From Anaerolineaceae bacterium (GTDB taxonomy: Bacteria; Chloroflexota; Anaerolineae; Anaerolineales; Anaerolineaceae), in assembly GCA_003446605.1 (NCBI GenBank), contig DMDF01000174.1:1-43102 (forward strand): 43,102 nucleotides of DNA, given 5' to 3'. Below the pieces are notes generated by a model. The model was not told where the DNA came from. It saw only the letters and a program-made list of their open reading frames with translations, and ran no database searches. Of the stretch, positions 25,718-35,418 are shown in pieces. Numbering within the stretch: position 1 is the first letter of the stretch; each line of letters opens with the position of its first letter. The translations under genes were made by a program, and so were the position numbers.

Positions 25718-26479
25718 ATGATCAATCATCGTTTGTATGAACTGAACCGACCGGTCGTGTTTGCCCATCGCGGGGCATCCAAATACGCTCCCGAAAACAC
25801 CCTGGCTTCCTTTCGAAAGGCGATGGATATGGGCGCGCAGGCACTGGAACTGGATGTCACGCTCAGCCGGGATGGCACGGTGGTGGTGATCCATGATGAC
25901 ACGGTTGATAGGATCAGCAATGGCAACGGGGAAGTGGGCGACCTGACACTGGCACAAATCCAGGCATTGGATGCCGGCAGCTGGTTTTCAGTGGAACTCA
26001 CAGGAGAACGTATCCCTACTTTAGAGGAAGTGTTTGACTTGGTGGGGAAGCAAGCTTTGATCAATATCGAGCTGAAGAATGCCAAGAAGCGAAACACTGA
26101 ACTGGTGCAGAAAGTGGCAGCGCTGGTGAAGGCGCACAATGTTCAGGAGACGGTGATCTTTTCTTCATTCATTCCCAAGAATGTACGCCTGACGCGGGCG
26201 CTGCTGCCCGAGTGCCCGGTAGGTCTGTTGACGTTGCCTGGTTTTTTAGGAAAGCTGGAAATGGTGCTTTTTCCTAATAACAGTCCTGATCTAATCCACC
26301 CGCATCATTCCAATGTATCGGCAGCCTTCATCGAAAAACAACATGCACGGATGCGGCGCGTTAACACCTATACCGTCAATGATGCGGATCTTATGCGAAC
26401 ATTGATTGGCTGGGACGTGGATGGATTTTTCTGCGACGACCTTATAACAGCCCAGCAAGTTCTCACGAAAAACCCCTAA
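25718..26479 (+). CDS. Glycerophosphodiester phosphodiesterase
   Basis: A 253-residue GDPD-family TIM-barrel enzyme. VVFAHRGASKYAPENTLASF carries the HRG and E-N motif, ALELDVTLSRDG the metal-binding E-x-D, and VVIHDDTVDR the catalytic H-D. A later strand (INIELKNAK) supplies another Glu. These enzymes release an alcohol and glycerol-3-phosphate from deacylated phospholipids. There is no signal peptide, so it should be cytoplasmic (UgpQ-like). The frame extends upstream to 25688, but homology and the GAGG ribosome site favour 25718. It is followed after about 30 nt by the GH3 gene. Confidence 0.92.
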   Translation: MINHRLYELNRPVVFAHRGASKYAPENTLASFRKAMDMGAQALELDVTLSRDGTVVVIHDDTVDRISNGNGEVGDLTLAQIQALDAGSWFSVELTGERIPTLEEVFDLVGKQALINIELKNAKKRNTELVQKVAALVKAHNVQETVIFSSFIPKNVRLTRALLPECPVGLLTLPGFLGKLEMVLFPNNSPDLIHPHHSNVSAAFIEKQHARMRRVNTYTVNDADLMRTLIGWDVDGFFCDDLITAQQVLTKNP

Positions 26480-26496
26480 ACAAACGATTTCCCTTT

Positions 26497-26502
26497 TATA
26501 AT
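26497..26502 (+). promoter_or_regulatory. -10 box 7 nt before the GH3 start codon
   Basis: TATAAT followed by AGAGGAA and ATG. The seven bases include GAGGA, so translation could use it as a ribosome site if transcription began further upstream. Confidence 0.45.
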
Positions 26503-26509
26503 AGAGGAA

Positions 26510-29362
26510 ATGGAAAAGAAGAGTTCCCGCTTCTTTTTGGTTTTAAGTATTCTTGCCCTACTGATGGGGTCAAGCGCACCGGTATACGCCAGCAGCCAAA
26601 AGCAAGAAAGCACTTATACGCAAAAAGCGCAACAATTATTAGAGAAGATGACTGCCGAAGAAAAGATCGGGCAGTTGTTTCTGATTACCTTTAATGGTAA
26701 TACTATCGAAGAGGATTCTGCTTTGTATGCTCTGCTGCGAGATTATCAGGTGGGGGGCGTTATGCTCACCCGTGACAATGATAATTTCAGCGGTCCAGAG
26801 GATACTATCCAAACGACCTTTGAACTCACTTCGCAATTACAACAAACCGTGCGCGAAAACAGCCTGACAGGTTTTATCAATGAAGAGTTAGAACAGGTTA
26901 GCGATAATTATGTACCGTTATTCATAGGCATTTCGCAAGATGGAGATTCTTACCCGTTTGACCAGATCATCTCCGGGTTATCAACCCTGCCAAACCAGAT
27001 GGCGGTCGGGGCGACCTTTTCCACTGACCTGGCTAATTCGAGCGGGGAACTGTTAGCCCGTGAATTACAAGCGTTGGGATTCAATCTACTTTTGGGACCA
27101 TCGTTGGATGTGCTTGACTCCAGTTACACGGGCAGTAATGCCAGCCTCAGTACACGTACTTACGGGGGTGATCCCTATTGGGTGGGTGAACTGGGAAAGG
27201 CATTCATCAGTGGACTGCACAGCGGCAGCGATGGCAAAATGGCGGTGATCGCAAAGCATTTCCCGGGCAGGGGGAGTTCTGATCGGCTCCCCGAGGAAGA
27301 AGTGGCGACGGTACGAAAATCGCTGGAACAATTGAAGCTCATTGAATTAGCTCCTTTCTTTTCTGTGGCGGTATCAGAAACTGCAGCCAGTACAGAGATT
27401 GCAGATGGTTTTCTGGTGAGCCACATTCGCTACCAGGGTTTTCAAGGAAACATCCGAGAAACCACTAAGCCGGTAAGCTTTGATTCTTCAGCGCTGAGCT
27501 CCATCATGGATCTCGAGCAGTTCAGCGCGTGGCGCAGCGCAGGCGGTATTCTGGTTTCGGATAGCCTGGGGGGTAGTGCCATCCGAAAGTTCTTCGACCC
27601 CAATAATGAACGATTTGATGCCAAACAGATTGCACTGAATGCTTTTTTGGCGGGCAATGACCTGCTGTATCTGGATGATTTCCAATCCACAGATGATGAA
27701 AGCGAGCTGGTGACCATTCGCAATACGCTGGATTTTTTCACACAGAAATATCGTGAAGATGATGCGTTTGCTGAAAGGGTGGATGAATCGGTGCTGCGTA
27801 TTCTGGCATTAAAATACAAGATCTATCCTGCTTTCACGCCATCCAATGTCTATCCGGATGAGACCATGCTGGGCATCATCGGGCAGGGATACGATACCAA
27901 TTCAAAAATTGCGCGGAATGCCGCAACTCTGATCAATCCATCGTTGGATGAATTATCGGCTATATTACCGGATCCGCCAACAACCAGTGACCGCATCATC
28001 TTTATCACCGATTCACTGGATGCGACACAGTGTACCAATTGCGAGACAGAAACCATCCTGGGAAGCGGCGACCTGCAGGATACGGTGGCACAACTGTACG
28101 GTACTAATGGTACGGGGCAAATTGTTGAACGAAGATTGCGTTCATATTCCTTTCAAGACCTAACAGAGTATTTAAATGATCCACAAGGTAGGGCGGATAT
28201 AGGCAGTTTCATATCCGAAGCGAACTGGTTGGTTTTTTCCATCCTTGATCTGGATGAGAACCGCTCCGGCGCGGATGCCCTCAAACGCCTGTTGTCAGAA
28301 AACCCTGACTTGCTACGGGATAAAAAAGTGATCGTTTTTGCATTCAATGATCCTTTCTATCTGGATGCGACCGATCTGACTTATATTGATGCTTATTACT
28401 GTCTTTACAGCAAAACTTCAGCTTTTATTGATACTGCTGCTCGTTTGCTTTTTCAAGAGATTGTTCCTAAGGGACATGCTCCCGTATCCATCCCTGTTGT
28501 TGGTTATGACCTGATCGAGATGACCTATCCCGATCCCGACCAGATCATCAGCCTGGAAGTGGATGTGGAAAATATGCCTGAAGCGAAGCGTGCGGAAAGT
28601 GAGCTAATGGGGATTGAAAACTTGCTCTTCCGGGTTGGAGATGCATTGCCCATTAAAACAGGTATCATTCTGGATCGGAATGGGCTACCTGTACCGGATG
28701 GGACGGTGGTATATTTCATGGTTGATCATGTCGGTGAGATCGAACAATCTACCATTGCTGAAAGTGAAACAAAAAATGGGGTTGCGACCATGTCTTATTT
28801 GCTGCAATCCTTCGGCAGGGTGGAAATTCGAGCGCAAAGCGACCCGGCAAAGAATTCAGAGATCTTCCTGTTGGATATCACCAGTGAAGAAGGAGGTGTA
28901 GTCAGTGAAATCACCCCCACACCTGCGCCAACCATCATCAATCCAAACCAGATTATTAACCAGGACAATTCTGAAGAAACAGAAGAAGTAATCGAGGAAG
29001 AAGAGGTCAGCCCACTCCCGGGGACACTGCAATGGTTCCTGGCAACATTGGCAATATTAGGAATTGCTTATGTATTCTATTTGCTCACCCAGCGTTATTT
29101 CTCCCTGCTGGGCGGTACAACTATTGGTTTATTTGCCATTATTACGGGGTATGTATGCCTGATATGGTTCCAGTTTGAGCTGCCGGGGAGTTTCGCACGC
29201 ACAAACCTGCTGGAACTTGGGAGGTTGATCATTTGGGTTAGCTTGCTGACCGGTATTGGTGGAGGAGCAGGAATTCTATCACAAGCTATACGACTGAGGA
29301 AAGCCAAAGAAAGCTCAGGCAAAAAAACTGATCAAAAAGCTGATAAAAGCAAGACTAGCTGA
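26510..29362 (+). CDS. Membrane-anchored glycoside hydrolase family 3 (NagZ-like) protein
   Basis: A 950-residue exported protein. Residues 1-28 are a signal peptide. A GH3 N-terminal barrel follows: QQLLEKMTAEEKIGQLFLI, VIAKHFPGRGSSDRLPEEE, and GGILVSDSLGG with the expected nucleophile Asp. NagZ proteins cleave beta-N-acetylglucosamine from muropeptides; their acid/base His sits in a 'D-S-H' loop after KHFPGHG, and here that region reads GRGSSDRLPEEE, without the His, so activity may differ. About residues 690-790 resemble a bacterial Ig-like domain (GIILDRNGLPVPDGTVVYF). A Pro/Glu-rich linker and about three membrane helices (840-930) end in a Lys-rich tail, anchoring it in the membrane. 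Its last 48 nt overlap the convergent kinase gene. Confidence 0.85.
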   Translation: MEKKSSRFFLVLSILALLMGSSAPVYASSQKQESTYTQKAQQLLEKMTAEEKIGQLFLITFNGNTIEEDSALYALLRDYQVGGVMLTRDNDNFSGPEDTIQTTFELTSQLQQTVRENSLTGFINEELEQVSDNYVPLFIGISQDGDSYPFDQIISGLSTLPNQMAVGATFSTDLANSSGELLARELQALGFNLLLGPSLDVLDSSYTGSNASLSTRTYGGDPYWVGELGKAFISGLHSGSDGKMAVIAKHFPGRGSSDRLPEEEVATVRKSLEQLKLIELAPFFSVAVSETAASTEIADGFLVSHIRYQGFQGNIRETTKPVSFDSSALSSIMDLEQFSAWRSAGGILVSDSLGGSAIRKFFDPNNERFDAKQIALNAFLAGNDLLYLDDFQSTDDESELVTIRNTLDFFTQKYREDDAFAERVDESVLRILALKYKIYPAFTPSNVYPDETMLGIIGQGYDTNSKIARNAATLINPSLDELSAILPDPPTTSDRIIFITDSLDATQCTNCETETILGSGDLQDTVAQLYGTNGTGQIVERRLRSYSFQDLTEYLNDPQGRADIGSFISEANWLVFSILDLDENRSGADALKRLLSENPDLLRDKKVIVFAFNDPFYLDATDLTYIDAYYCLYSKTSAFIDTAARLLFQEIVPKGHAPVSIPVVGYDLIEMTYPDPDQIISLEVDVENMPEAKRAESELMGIENLLFRVGDALPIKTGIILDRNGLPVPDGTVVYFMVDHVGEIEQSTIAESETKNGVATMSYLLQSFGRVEIRAQSDPAKNSEIFLLDITSEEGGVVSEITPTPAPTIINPNQIINQDNSEETEEVIEEEEVSPLPGTLQWFLATLAILGIAYVFYLLTQRYFSLLGGTTIGLFAIITGYVCLIWFQFELPGSFARTNLLELGRLIIWVSLLTGIGGGAGILSQAIRLRKAKESSGKKTDQKADKSKTS

Positions 29363-30298
29363 AATCCAGAACAATGTTTTTACGGTCTTGTTTGAAGAGA
29401 AGCGGTTGTAATCAATGCGAGGATAGACCTTTTCTGCTAACTGTTTGGTGTTCCCCAGCAATGCATCGGTAAATTGTTTCACAGTTTGAGGGCGGTCATC
29501 CGGGTGCAATTCAAGCGCCCATAAGATGGCTTTTTCAATCTGTGATGAAATGGCAGGATTGATCTCGCTGGGGAGGGTGAGTTTATTGGGGTTGAGGAAA
29601 CGTTCACGCGCGTCAGGAGGTTGTACATTAGTGGTGAGGTGATAGAGCGTGGCGCCAAAGGAATAAATATCGCTACGGATGTCGGTATGGATGCCATCCC
29701 CGCCATATTGCTCGAGGGGTGTGTAGATAGCAGTACCCTGCCCTTGTATAACGGTGATGGTCACATCATCAGGTACCATGATTTTGACCAGACCAAAATC
29801 CACCAGTTTCAGTAAGCCGCTAGGAGTGATTTTAAGGTTGCTGGGTTTTATATCGCGATGCACAATGGGAGGTTCTTGGCTGTGGAGAAAGCTGAGCGCA
29901 TCTCCCAGCTGCTGTGCCCAATTACGAATATCGGAAATGGGGAGGAACTTCTCTTCGTGTTTTGCCTGAAGAATAAGCGTGCGTATGTCTTCACCTGGTA
30001 CATAATCCATCACAAGGTAATCGCATGATTCAATGGAAAAGAAATCAGAAACCTTCGGCAGGTTGGGATGGTCAAGGCGTGCCAGGATGGTCGCTTCACG
30101 CATGAATTGCCCCTGCGCTTCTTTGATCAGAATGTTGTCCAACGAACGGTCGTATTCCACTTCTTTCAGGGCGCATTTACGTCCTTCAAGCAGGGTATCA
30201 TCGGCAAGGTACACGCTGCCCATACCTCCACGACCGATGATCTTCTTGATCAGATAGCGGTTCTGTAAAATTTCTCCTGGTTTTCTGGATATCGCCAT
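29315..30298 (-). CDS. Serine/threonine protein kinase
   Basis: A 327-residue Hanks-type (PknB-like) kinase. The Gly loop is GRGGMGSVY (22-30), the ATP lysine K45 in CALKEV, the catalytic loop HRDIKPSN (147-154), and DFG (167-169). A single membrane helix at the very C-terminus (TLFWISASLAFISFLISFF) would anchor it without an extracellular sensor domain. TATAAT on the minus strand followed by AGGA supports the ATG at 30298. It is divergent from an FHA-domain gene 57 nt away. FHA domains bind phosphothreonine, so the pair may form a phospho-relay; this is inference. Confidence 0.93.
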   Translation of the reverse strand: MAISRKPGEILQNRYLIKKIIGRGGMGSVYLADDTLLEGRKCALKEVEYDRSLDNILIKEAQGQFMREATILARLDHPNLPKVSDFFSIESCDYLVMDYVPGEDIRTLILQAKHEEKFLPISDIRNWAQQLGDALSFLHSQEPPIVHRDIKPSNLKITPSGLLKLVDFGLVKIMVPDDVTITVIQGQGTAIYTPLEQYGGDGIHTDIRSDIYSFGATLYHLTTNVQPPDARERFLNPNKLTLPSEINPAISSQIEKAILWALELHPDDRPQTVKQFTDALLGNTKQLAEKVYPRIDYNRFSSNKTVKTLFWISASLAFISFLISFFA

Positions 30299-30355
30299 GT
30301 TTTTTCCTGATTAAAGATTATACGCCTTGAATGAATGTATTATTATATATAAAGT

Positions 30356-31003
30356 ATGGAAAAAAGAAACGGTACCGCTTTACTTATTGCTCAAAATGGC
30401 TTGCTCAACAGCAAGCAATGGCTGATCGAGCAGGAATTGGTTTTAGGGAGAGATGCATGCTGTGAAGTAGTGATTGAAGACCGGCAAGTCTCGCGAAGGC
30501 ACGCCAGGGTTTTTTTCATGGATAATGGATTGTATATTGAGGACCTGCAAAGTAAAAATGGGACCTATATCAATCATAAACGCATCCATGAAGTTACCCA
30601 GCTGCATGAAGGTGATGTTATTCAGATTGCACTGATCCAGGAGTTCTTGTATATCTCATCTGATGCAACCATTCCTCTTTCCGAAGAACAGGCATACCGG
30701 GTGCTGTATATCGATAAAGAAAATGATACCGTGTGGGTCAAGGAACAGAAGATTGATCCTCCTCTTTCCATCCAGCAATTCACGCTGTTAAAGTGTTTAT
30801 ATGAGAATATGGGCTGTATCGTAACGCGCAGCGAGATCGTAGCGTGTGTTTGGGCGGAATCAAGTGGAGAGGGAATATCCAACGAGGCGATCGACGCTCT
30901 GGTGAGACGCTTGCGCTATCGCCTCGCTGAAATTGAAAAAGATTTCGAATTTATCGAAACTGTACGGGGTTATGGGTTTAGGCTTAATAACCCGGTGCAG
31001 TGA
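30356..31003 (+). CDS. FHA domain-winged-helix transcription regulator
   Basis: A 215-residue protein. Residues about 10-95 are an FHA domain: LVLGRDACCEVVIEDRQVSRRHARVF carries the G-R and S-R-x-H phosphothreonine-binding residues, and SKNGTYIN is the second signature. Residues about 118-212 are an OmpR/PhoB-type winged helix (Trans_reg_C): LSIQQFTLLKCLYEN, VTRSEIVACVW, and VDALVRRLRYRL..., ending in ETVRGYGFRL. It should bind DNA under control of a phosphorylated partner, probably the divergent kinase. The start has no clear ribosome site; an AT-rich -10-like sequence (TATTAT at 30341-30346) lies 9 nt before the ATG. Confidence 0.92.
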   Translation: MEKRNGTALLIAQNGLLNSKQWLIEQELVLGRDACCEVVIEDRQVSRRHARVFFMDNGLYIEDLQSKNGTYINHKRIHEVTQLHEGDVIQIALIQEFLYISSDATIPLSEEQAYRVLYIDKENDTVWVKEQKIDPPLSIQQFTLLKCLYENMGCIVTRSEIVACVWAESSGEGISNEAIDALVRRLRYRLAEIEKDFEFIETVRGYGFRLNNPVQ

Positions 31004-31006
31004 TCT

Positions 31007-32362
31007 TTATTTTCCAGATAGATTTTTCTTCATCGAGAAACGCAGCACTTTTTGGTACAGATCCTTAATTTCCTGCAAGTTTTCATCACCTTCATTTTCA
31101 TTTCCGGCTTGCGAGATGATGCTGTTCAATAATTGGATGAATTCCGGCGTGATCTTATCCTGATGTTCCTCCAGGAAAGCATCCAGTGCTGCTTGATCTT
31201 GGAGTGCCAGCATATCTTCAATAAGCTTCACTTCAGCCGGGGGTTCCATGGCTTTTTGGATGACTATCATCACGCGTTCGAGCTTTTGAATGCGATCGAG
31301 GTCGGCTTGCTTTCTGGCATTCGCAATTTCGTCTTCGACAACCTGCAGGAATAATTCGGTGATATTCTCCAAATTCTTTTCGGTCTCTGCTTCAATATCT
31401 TGCGCTTGGATGATCTTATCTAGCAGTCGTTTGGTTTGGGAATACTCTTCCTGAACATGTTTATCAATTTCACTGGTGAGATCGAGCAATTTTTCACGCA
31501 GTTCGGTTAAGCGTGTTTTTTCTTTCTCCGTTGCATCATCAATTTTCTGGCTGAGCAATTGGAAAAAGGTATAATCCATCCCGTTTCTTGCCAGGCTGAC
31601 AATGGTGGCTATTTCTGTATCGCTTTTTGCATTCAGGATCACATCCAGTAATTTTTCTCTGGTCAAGCCACCATCTTTCCCTGCTTCTTGCAGCGCTTTG
31701 AGTGCTTGTTGCGTTTGCTGGGAGGATTTGTACAGTTCTTTTCCGGTTTCGGTTTTTTCAAAGAGAATATTTTGGACCTGTTCCAGTTTTTTCACGGCTT
31801 GGTTGTCTTTCTGCGCGACGGCAGATTGCATCAGACGTGAGAAAAGAGCAAAGAATGGCATGTCAAATTGATCTTTTTCTTGTTCAATGGTTATCTCTAA
31901 TTCTGCATCTGGAATAGTCAAGAGACGCTGTATGAGACGGATTTTTTTCTGCTGATCTTCGATCATTTCTTTGGTGATCCCATCTGCTTCGAGGATCTTC
32001 TCAATTAACGTCTGGAACGTCAACATTGATTGCGGCTGCAGCACGTAGGCTTTGCGTTTTTCAGGGGGTAAACTATCGATCACTTTATTGATGAGGGGTC
32101 CTAACTGTTTTTCCTGTTCATTTAATGGGATATTGCTTTCCGGTGGGAAAAATGTCAGCAGCAGCTCTTTTTCCGGATCGTGATATACGATGGGAGTTCC
32201 GATCATCCCGCTGTAGCCACAGGTGGGGCATTGGATGACATTGACGGCACCATTCAATAATTTTTGTTTTGCGGTTGGGTCCTGACTCTGGTCGAAGATC
32301 TGCTGAATTTCAACGATATTCGGTTGATGACACTGTGGGCAAGCAACTTGCGTTTTAGGCAT
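31007..32362 (-). CDS. CpXC-domain protein with long coiled-coil body
   Basis: A 451-residue soluble protein. The N-terminus has two C-P-x-C motifs (C8/C11 in VACPQCHQP and C45/C48 in IQCPTCGYSG) as in the CpXC family, probably a zinc ribbon. The rest is strongly helical and charged (about 110-450), with long Glu/Lys/Gln-rich stretches that predict coiled coils. Its function is unknown in general. It ends 3 nt from the end of the FHA-regulator gene on the other strand and follows the histidine kinase gene at 53 nt, so a place in that signalling cluster is likely. AAGGA precedes the ATG. Confidence 0.85.
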   Translation of the reverse strand: MPKTQVACPQCHQPNIVEIQQIFDQSQDPTAKQKLLNGAVNVIQCPTCGYSGMIGTPIVYHDPEKELLLTFFPPESNIPLNEQEKQLGPLINKVIDSLPPEKRKAYVLQPQSMLTFQTLIEKILEADGITKEMIEDQQKKIRLIQRLLTIPDAELEITIEQEKDQFDMPFFALFSRLMQSAVAQKDNQAVKKLEQVQNILFEKTETGKELYKSSQQTQQALKALQEAGKDGGLTREKLLDVILNAKSDTEIATIVSLARNGMDYTFFQLLSQKIDDATEKEKTRLTELREKLLDLTSEIDKHVQEEYSQTKRLLDKIIQAQDIEAETEKNLENITELFLQVVEDEIANARKQADLDRIQKLERVMIVIQKAMEPPAEVKLIEDMLALQDQAALDAFLEEHQDKITPEFIQLLNSIISQAGNENEGDENLQEIKDLYQKVLRFSMKKNLSGK

Positions 32363-32415
32363 GGTAATAGAATTCCTTTCTTTCTTGACAGCAAAATATA
32401 TTTTTCATGTTTTTA

Positions 32416-33972
32416 TTAATCATTTCGTGGGAGAGAAAAACAAAATCTGGCACCTTTATCTCTCTCGGTATCTATCCATATCTTTCCCCGGTGAGCTTCG
32501 ATGATCTGTTTGGTGAGATATAACCCCAATCCGGCTCCCTTTGTCTTACGAGCTGCATCCGAGGAGCGATAAAAACGGTCAAAAACAAAAGGAAGATCCT
32601 GGGGAGCAACTCCTGGTCCTTCATCACTCACACAAATAATAATTTTATCACGACGGGCTTCCCCACTGATAGTGATCTCTCCCTTTTCAGAATATTTAAT
32701 AGCATTCGAAATCAAATTCGTAAGAACCTGTTCAATGCGGGTATCATCCGCTAGGATGGAGGGGAAATCTTCAGGAAAGTTGATCTTGAAGGTATGTTTA
32801 TCCGTTTGAGTCTGGAATCTTCCTACCAATCTGTGTGCCATATTGGGGATGGAAATATCTGTTTTCTGGATAGCAAAGCTACCTGATTGCAGGCGAGTAG
32901 CATCCAACAAGTTCTCGATTAATTCATTGAGGTGATCGGCTTCTTCCTCAATGATCTTCAGACTTTCATCCACAAATTCACTATCCCATTCCACATCCTT
33001 GCGATTGAGGGTACACACATACCCCTTAATAAGGGCAACCGGTGTTTTCAATTCATGGCTTACGATGGAGATGAAAGTGGTTTTCGCTTCATCTGCTTTT
33101 CGGAAATTGGTGATATCGCGAAAGGTGGCGATAATATTAGTCAATTTATTACTATCCGAGAGCATGGGGGCGTAGGTGATGCCAATAGGAAGGGAAGGTA
33201 ATCCATCACGGATGAGATCTCCCTCCACATAGAGTTGAGCGTGTGGTGTTAATGGCCAGCCACCGGCTATGGCTTTTTCAAGGGTAATATCCTCGGTGGT
33301 TTTATCAAGGCGTACAATCTGGTCATGTGGTTTTCCATGAACATTTTCTGGCGATTTGGAAACCAAGCGCGAGAAAGCAGGATTACAGCGCTCGATAACC
33401 TGCTTGGAGTTAAGCAGCAAAATACCATCGGCTGCGGAATCAAAAATTGCATCCAGGCGCTGCTTGCTGCGATTGACGATGGCATAAAGCTGGGCATTTT
33501 GAACCGCGATTGCAGCCTGGTTAGCAAAACTGTTCAGCAGGGCTCGATCATTACTAGTGAAAAGACCGGCATAGCTGCGGAAAATGAAGATCAAACCCAC
33601 CACTGTTTTTTGCGTAACCAGAGGTAAGCCTACTCCACTTAATAAACCAAGCGTGGCGGAAAATGTGATCTCGTTAAGGATGCGGTTGACTTCGGGAACT
33701 TCAAATTTTTCTGGATCCTGATCATCGGGGATCTGTTTAAGAAAAGGCTCCATATGGGAAAGAAAATCAGGTGAAATCCCCTCCGATACACGAATCTGCC
33801 ATCCCTTTCCTTCAGAGCGCAGCGCTATCAAGCCAGCGTGCCCGCTGAGCATCTCGATGGCATATTTTAAAATCAAATTCAACAAAACATCCAGGTCTAA
33901 TTCCTGGGTCAATGCTTTGGAAATCTCCAGTAAATAATCTCGCTGCCGAACTCGAAAATCAGGAAACATCAT
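32416..33972 (-). CDS. GAF-PAS sensor histidine kinase
   Basis: A 518-residue cytoplasmic kinase with no membrane segment. Residues about 15-165 form a GAF domain, 170-290 a PAS domain (AIFDSAADGILLLNSKQVIERCNPAF), and 290-365 the dimerisation/phosphoacceptor domain with H306 in SIVSHELKTP. The ATPase domain follows, with the N box LISNAIKYSEKG, the G1 box VSDEGPGVAPQD, the F box FDRFYR and the G2 box KGAGLGLYL. The ligand of the GAF or PAS domain cannot be read. No response regulator with a receiver domain is adjacent; the FHA-winged-helix protein lacks one. ATG pairs at 33972 and 33969 follow GGAAAG. Confidence 0.93.
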   Translation of the reverse strand: MMFPDFRVRQRDYLLEISKALTQELDLDVLLNLILKYAIEMLSGHAGLIALRSEGKGWQIRVSEGISPDFLSHMEPFLKQIPDDQDPEKFEVPEVNRILNEITFSATLGLLSGVGLPLVTQKTVVGLIFIFRSYAGLFTSNDRALLNSFANQAAIAVQNAQLYAIVNRSKQRLDAIFDSAADGILLLNSKQVIERCNPAFSRLVSKSPENVHGKPHDQIVRLDKTTEDITLEKAIAGGWPLTPHAQLYVEGDLIRDGLPSLPIGITYAPMLSDSNKLTNIIATFRDITNFRKADEAKTTFISIVSHELKTPVALIKGYVCTLNRKDVEWDSEFVDESLKIIEEEADHLNELIENLLDATRLQSGSFAIQKTDISIPNMAHRLVGRFQTQTDKHTFKINFPEDFPSILADDTRIEQVLTNLISNAIKYSEKGEITISGEARRDKIIICVSDEGPGVAPQDLPFVFDRFYRSSDAARKTKGAGLGLYLTKQIIEAHRGKIWIDTERDKGARFCFSLPRND

Positions 33973-33999
33973 CTTTCCATACTTTATAATATGAAAAGA

Positions 34000-35313
34000 T
34001 TATAAATGAGATTCCGCCTCTTTTATAGCCGCAGAAAAGATTTCTAATCCTTCTCTTATTTCCTGTTCTGTGATGCAAAGGGGAGGGGTAATGCGGATGG
34101 TGCTGTCACCACAACCCAATGTGAGCAGCCCCTTGCTGAAACACTGGTCTACAACCTCATTGCGAAGATCAACGGCAGGTTCTTTGGTTTGCCTATCCTT
34201 AACAAATTCGACGCCGATCATCAACCCTTTCCCGCGAACATCTCCGATACTGGGATGGTCATTTTGCATGTCCTGAAGCATTTCAAGGGCGATCTTCCCC
34301 ATTTTTTGAGCATTTTCAAGGTACTGGGTCTCGATCAATTCAATCGTTTTCAACGCAGCCGCACACGCAAGCGGATTACCACCGAAGGTGTTTCCATGTG
34401 AGCCACTGGGCCAGGTCATCAATTCTGCTTTTGCCATCATCACTCCCATGGGCACGCCGGAAGCAATGCCTTTTGCGATGCAGAGGATATCAGGTTCGAC
34501 GCCATAATGATCAATAGCCCACCATTTACCGGTGCGTCCCATGCCTGATTGAACCTCATCGGCGATGAGTAGGATGCCATATTTATCACAGAGTTGGCGT
34601 AGCGCGGGCAGAAAATTATCGGGCGGATAGATGTAGCCACCCTCACCCTGGATAGGCTCTATCAGGATGCCAGCCACCTCTGTGGGTGGGAGCAGCTTAT
34701 GGAAAACTACCTCTTCCATATAACGAATAACCGCATCCGCCGTATTTTCGCCCGCATTCATTTGAAGCAATGGGCGGTATGGATTTGGAAAGGGTACATG
34801 GGTAACACCATTCATGAGGGGGTAAAATGAGCGGTGGTAGATCAGCTTTGAGGCAGTCATGGATAATGAACCTGCTGTGCGACCATGAAAGCCACCGAGG
34901 AACCCTATGAATTGCGAGCGCTCAGTATAGTACTTGGCTAATTTCAAGGCGCTTTCCACTGCTTCTGAACCAGAATTTGCCATGAAGGAAATAGCCGGCA
35001 GATGAAATGGCGAAATTTCATCTAATTTTTCTGCTAATTGAATCCACTTCTCGTGATAAAAATCCGAAGAGATGTGAATAAATTTCTGTGCTTGTTCAGT
35101 GATGGCAGCTACCACTTCCGGGTGGGAGTGTCCGGTGGAATTGACCGCGATGCCTGCGGCAAAATCCAGATAACGTCTTCCATCCGCATCCCATACTTCA
35201 ACGCCTTTTCCGTGGTCCATGACAAATGGATAACCACGTGGATAAGAAGATGAGATGACCTTCTTATCTCGTTCGATAAGACTTTCAGAAATTGGCCCTG
35301 GATTTATGCGCAT
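34000..35313 (-). CDS. Class III aminotransferase (4-aminobutyrate aminotransferase-like)
   Basis: A 437-residue PLP enzyme of fold type I, class III. Visible are the N-terminal DGRRYLDFAAGIAVNSTGH, the PLP-binding NSGSEAVESALKLAKYYT, the FHGRTAGSLSMT segment, IEPIQGEGGY, the LLIADEVQSGMGRTGKWWA Asp, and the Schiff-base Lys in CIAKGIASGVPMG. The sequence fits GabT or related amino-acid transaminases (acetylornithine and 2-aminoadipate enzymes share the motifs), so the donor is not settled. AAGGGG 7 nt before the ATG is the ribosome site. It is followed by the histidine kinase gene after 27 nt, though no functional link is evident. Confidence 0.9.
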   Translation of the reverse strand: MRINPGPISESLIERDKKVISSSYPRGYPFVMDHGKGVEVWDADGRRYLDFAAGIAVNSTGHSHPEVVAAITEQAQKFIHISSDFYHEKWIQLAEKLDEISPFHLPAISFMANSGSEAVESALKLAKYYTERSQFIGFLGGFHGRTAGSLSMTASKLIYHRSFYPLMNGVTHVPFPNPYRPLLQMNAGENTADAVIRYMEEVVFHKLLPPTEVAGILIEPIQGEGGYIYPPDNFLPALRQLCDKYGILLIADEVQSGMGRTGKWWAIDHYGVEPDILCIAKGIASGVPMGVMMAKAELMTWPSGSHGNTFGGNPLACAAALKTIELIETQYLENAQKMGKIALEMLQDMQNDHPSIGDVRGKGLMIGVEFVKDRQTKEPAVDLRNEVVDQCFSKGLLTLGCGDSTIRITPPLCITEQEIREGLEIFSAAIKEAESHL

Positions 35314-35418
35314 AACAGTACCCCTTCGGAATGATTTTGGGTAATTGTATCGGTAGTAGAGGTTTTTGGGAATTATCTTCTACCGCAAATTCGTAAACGG
35401 AAATCCTTATCTCAAAAA

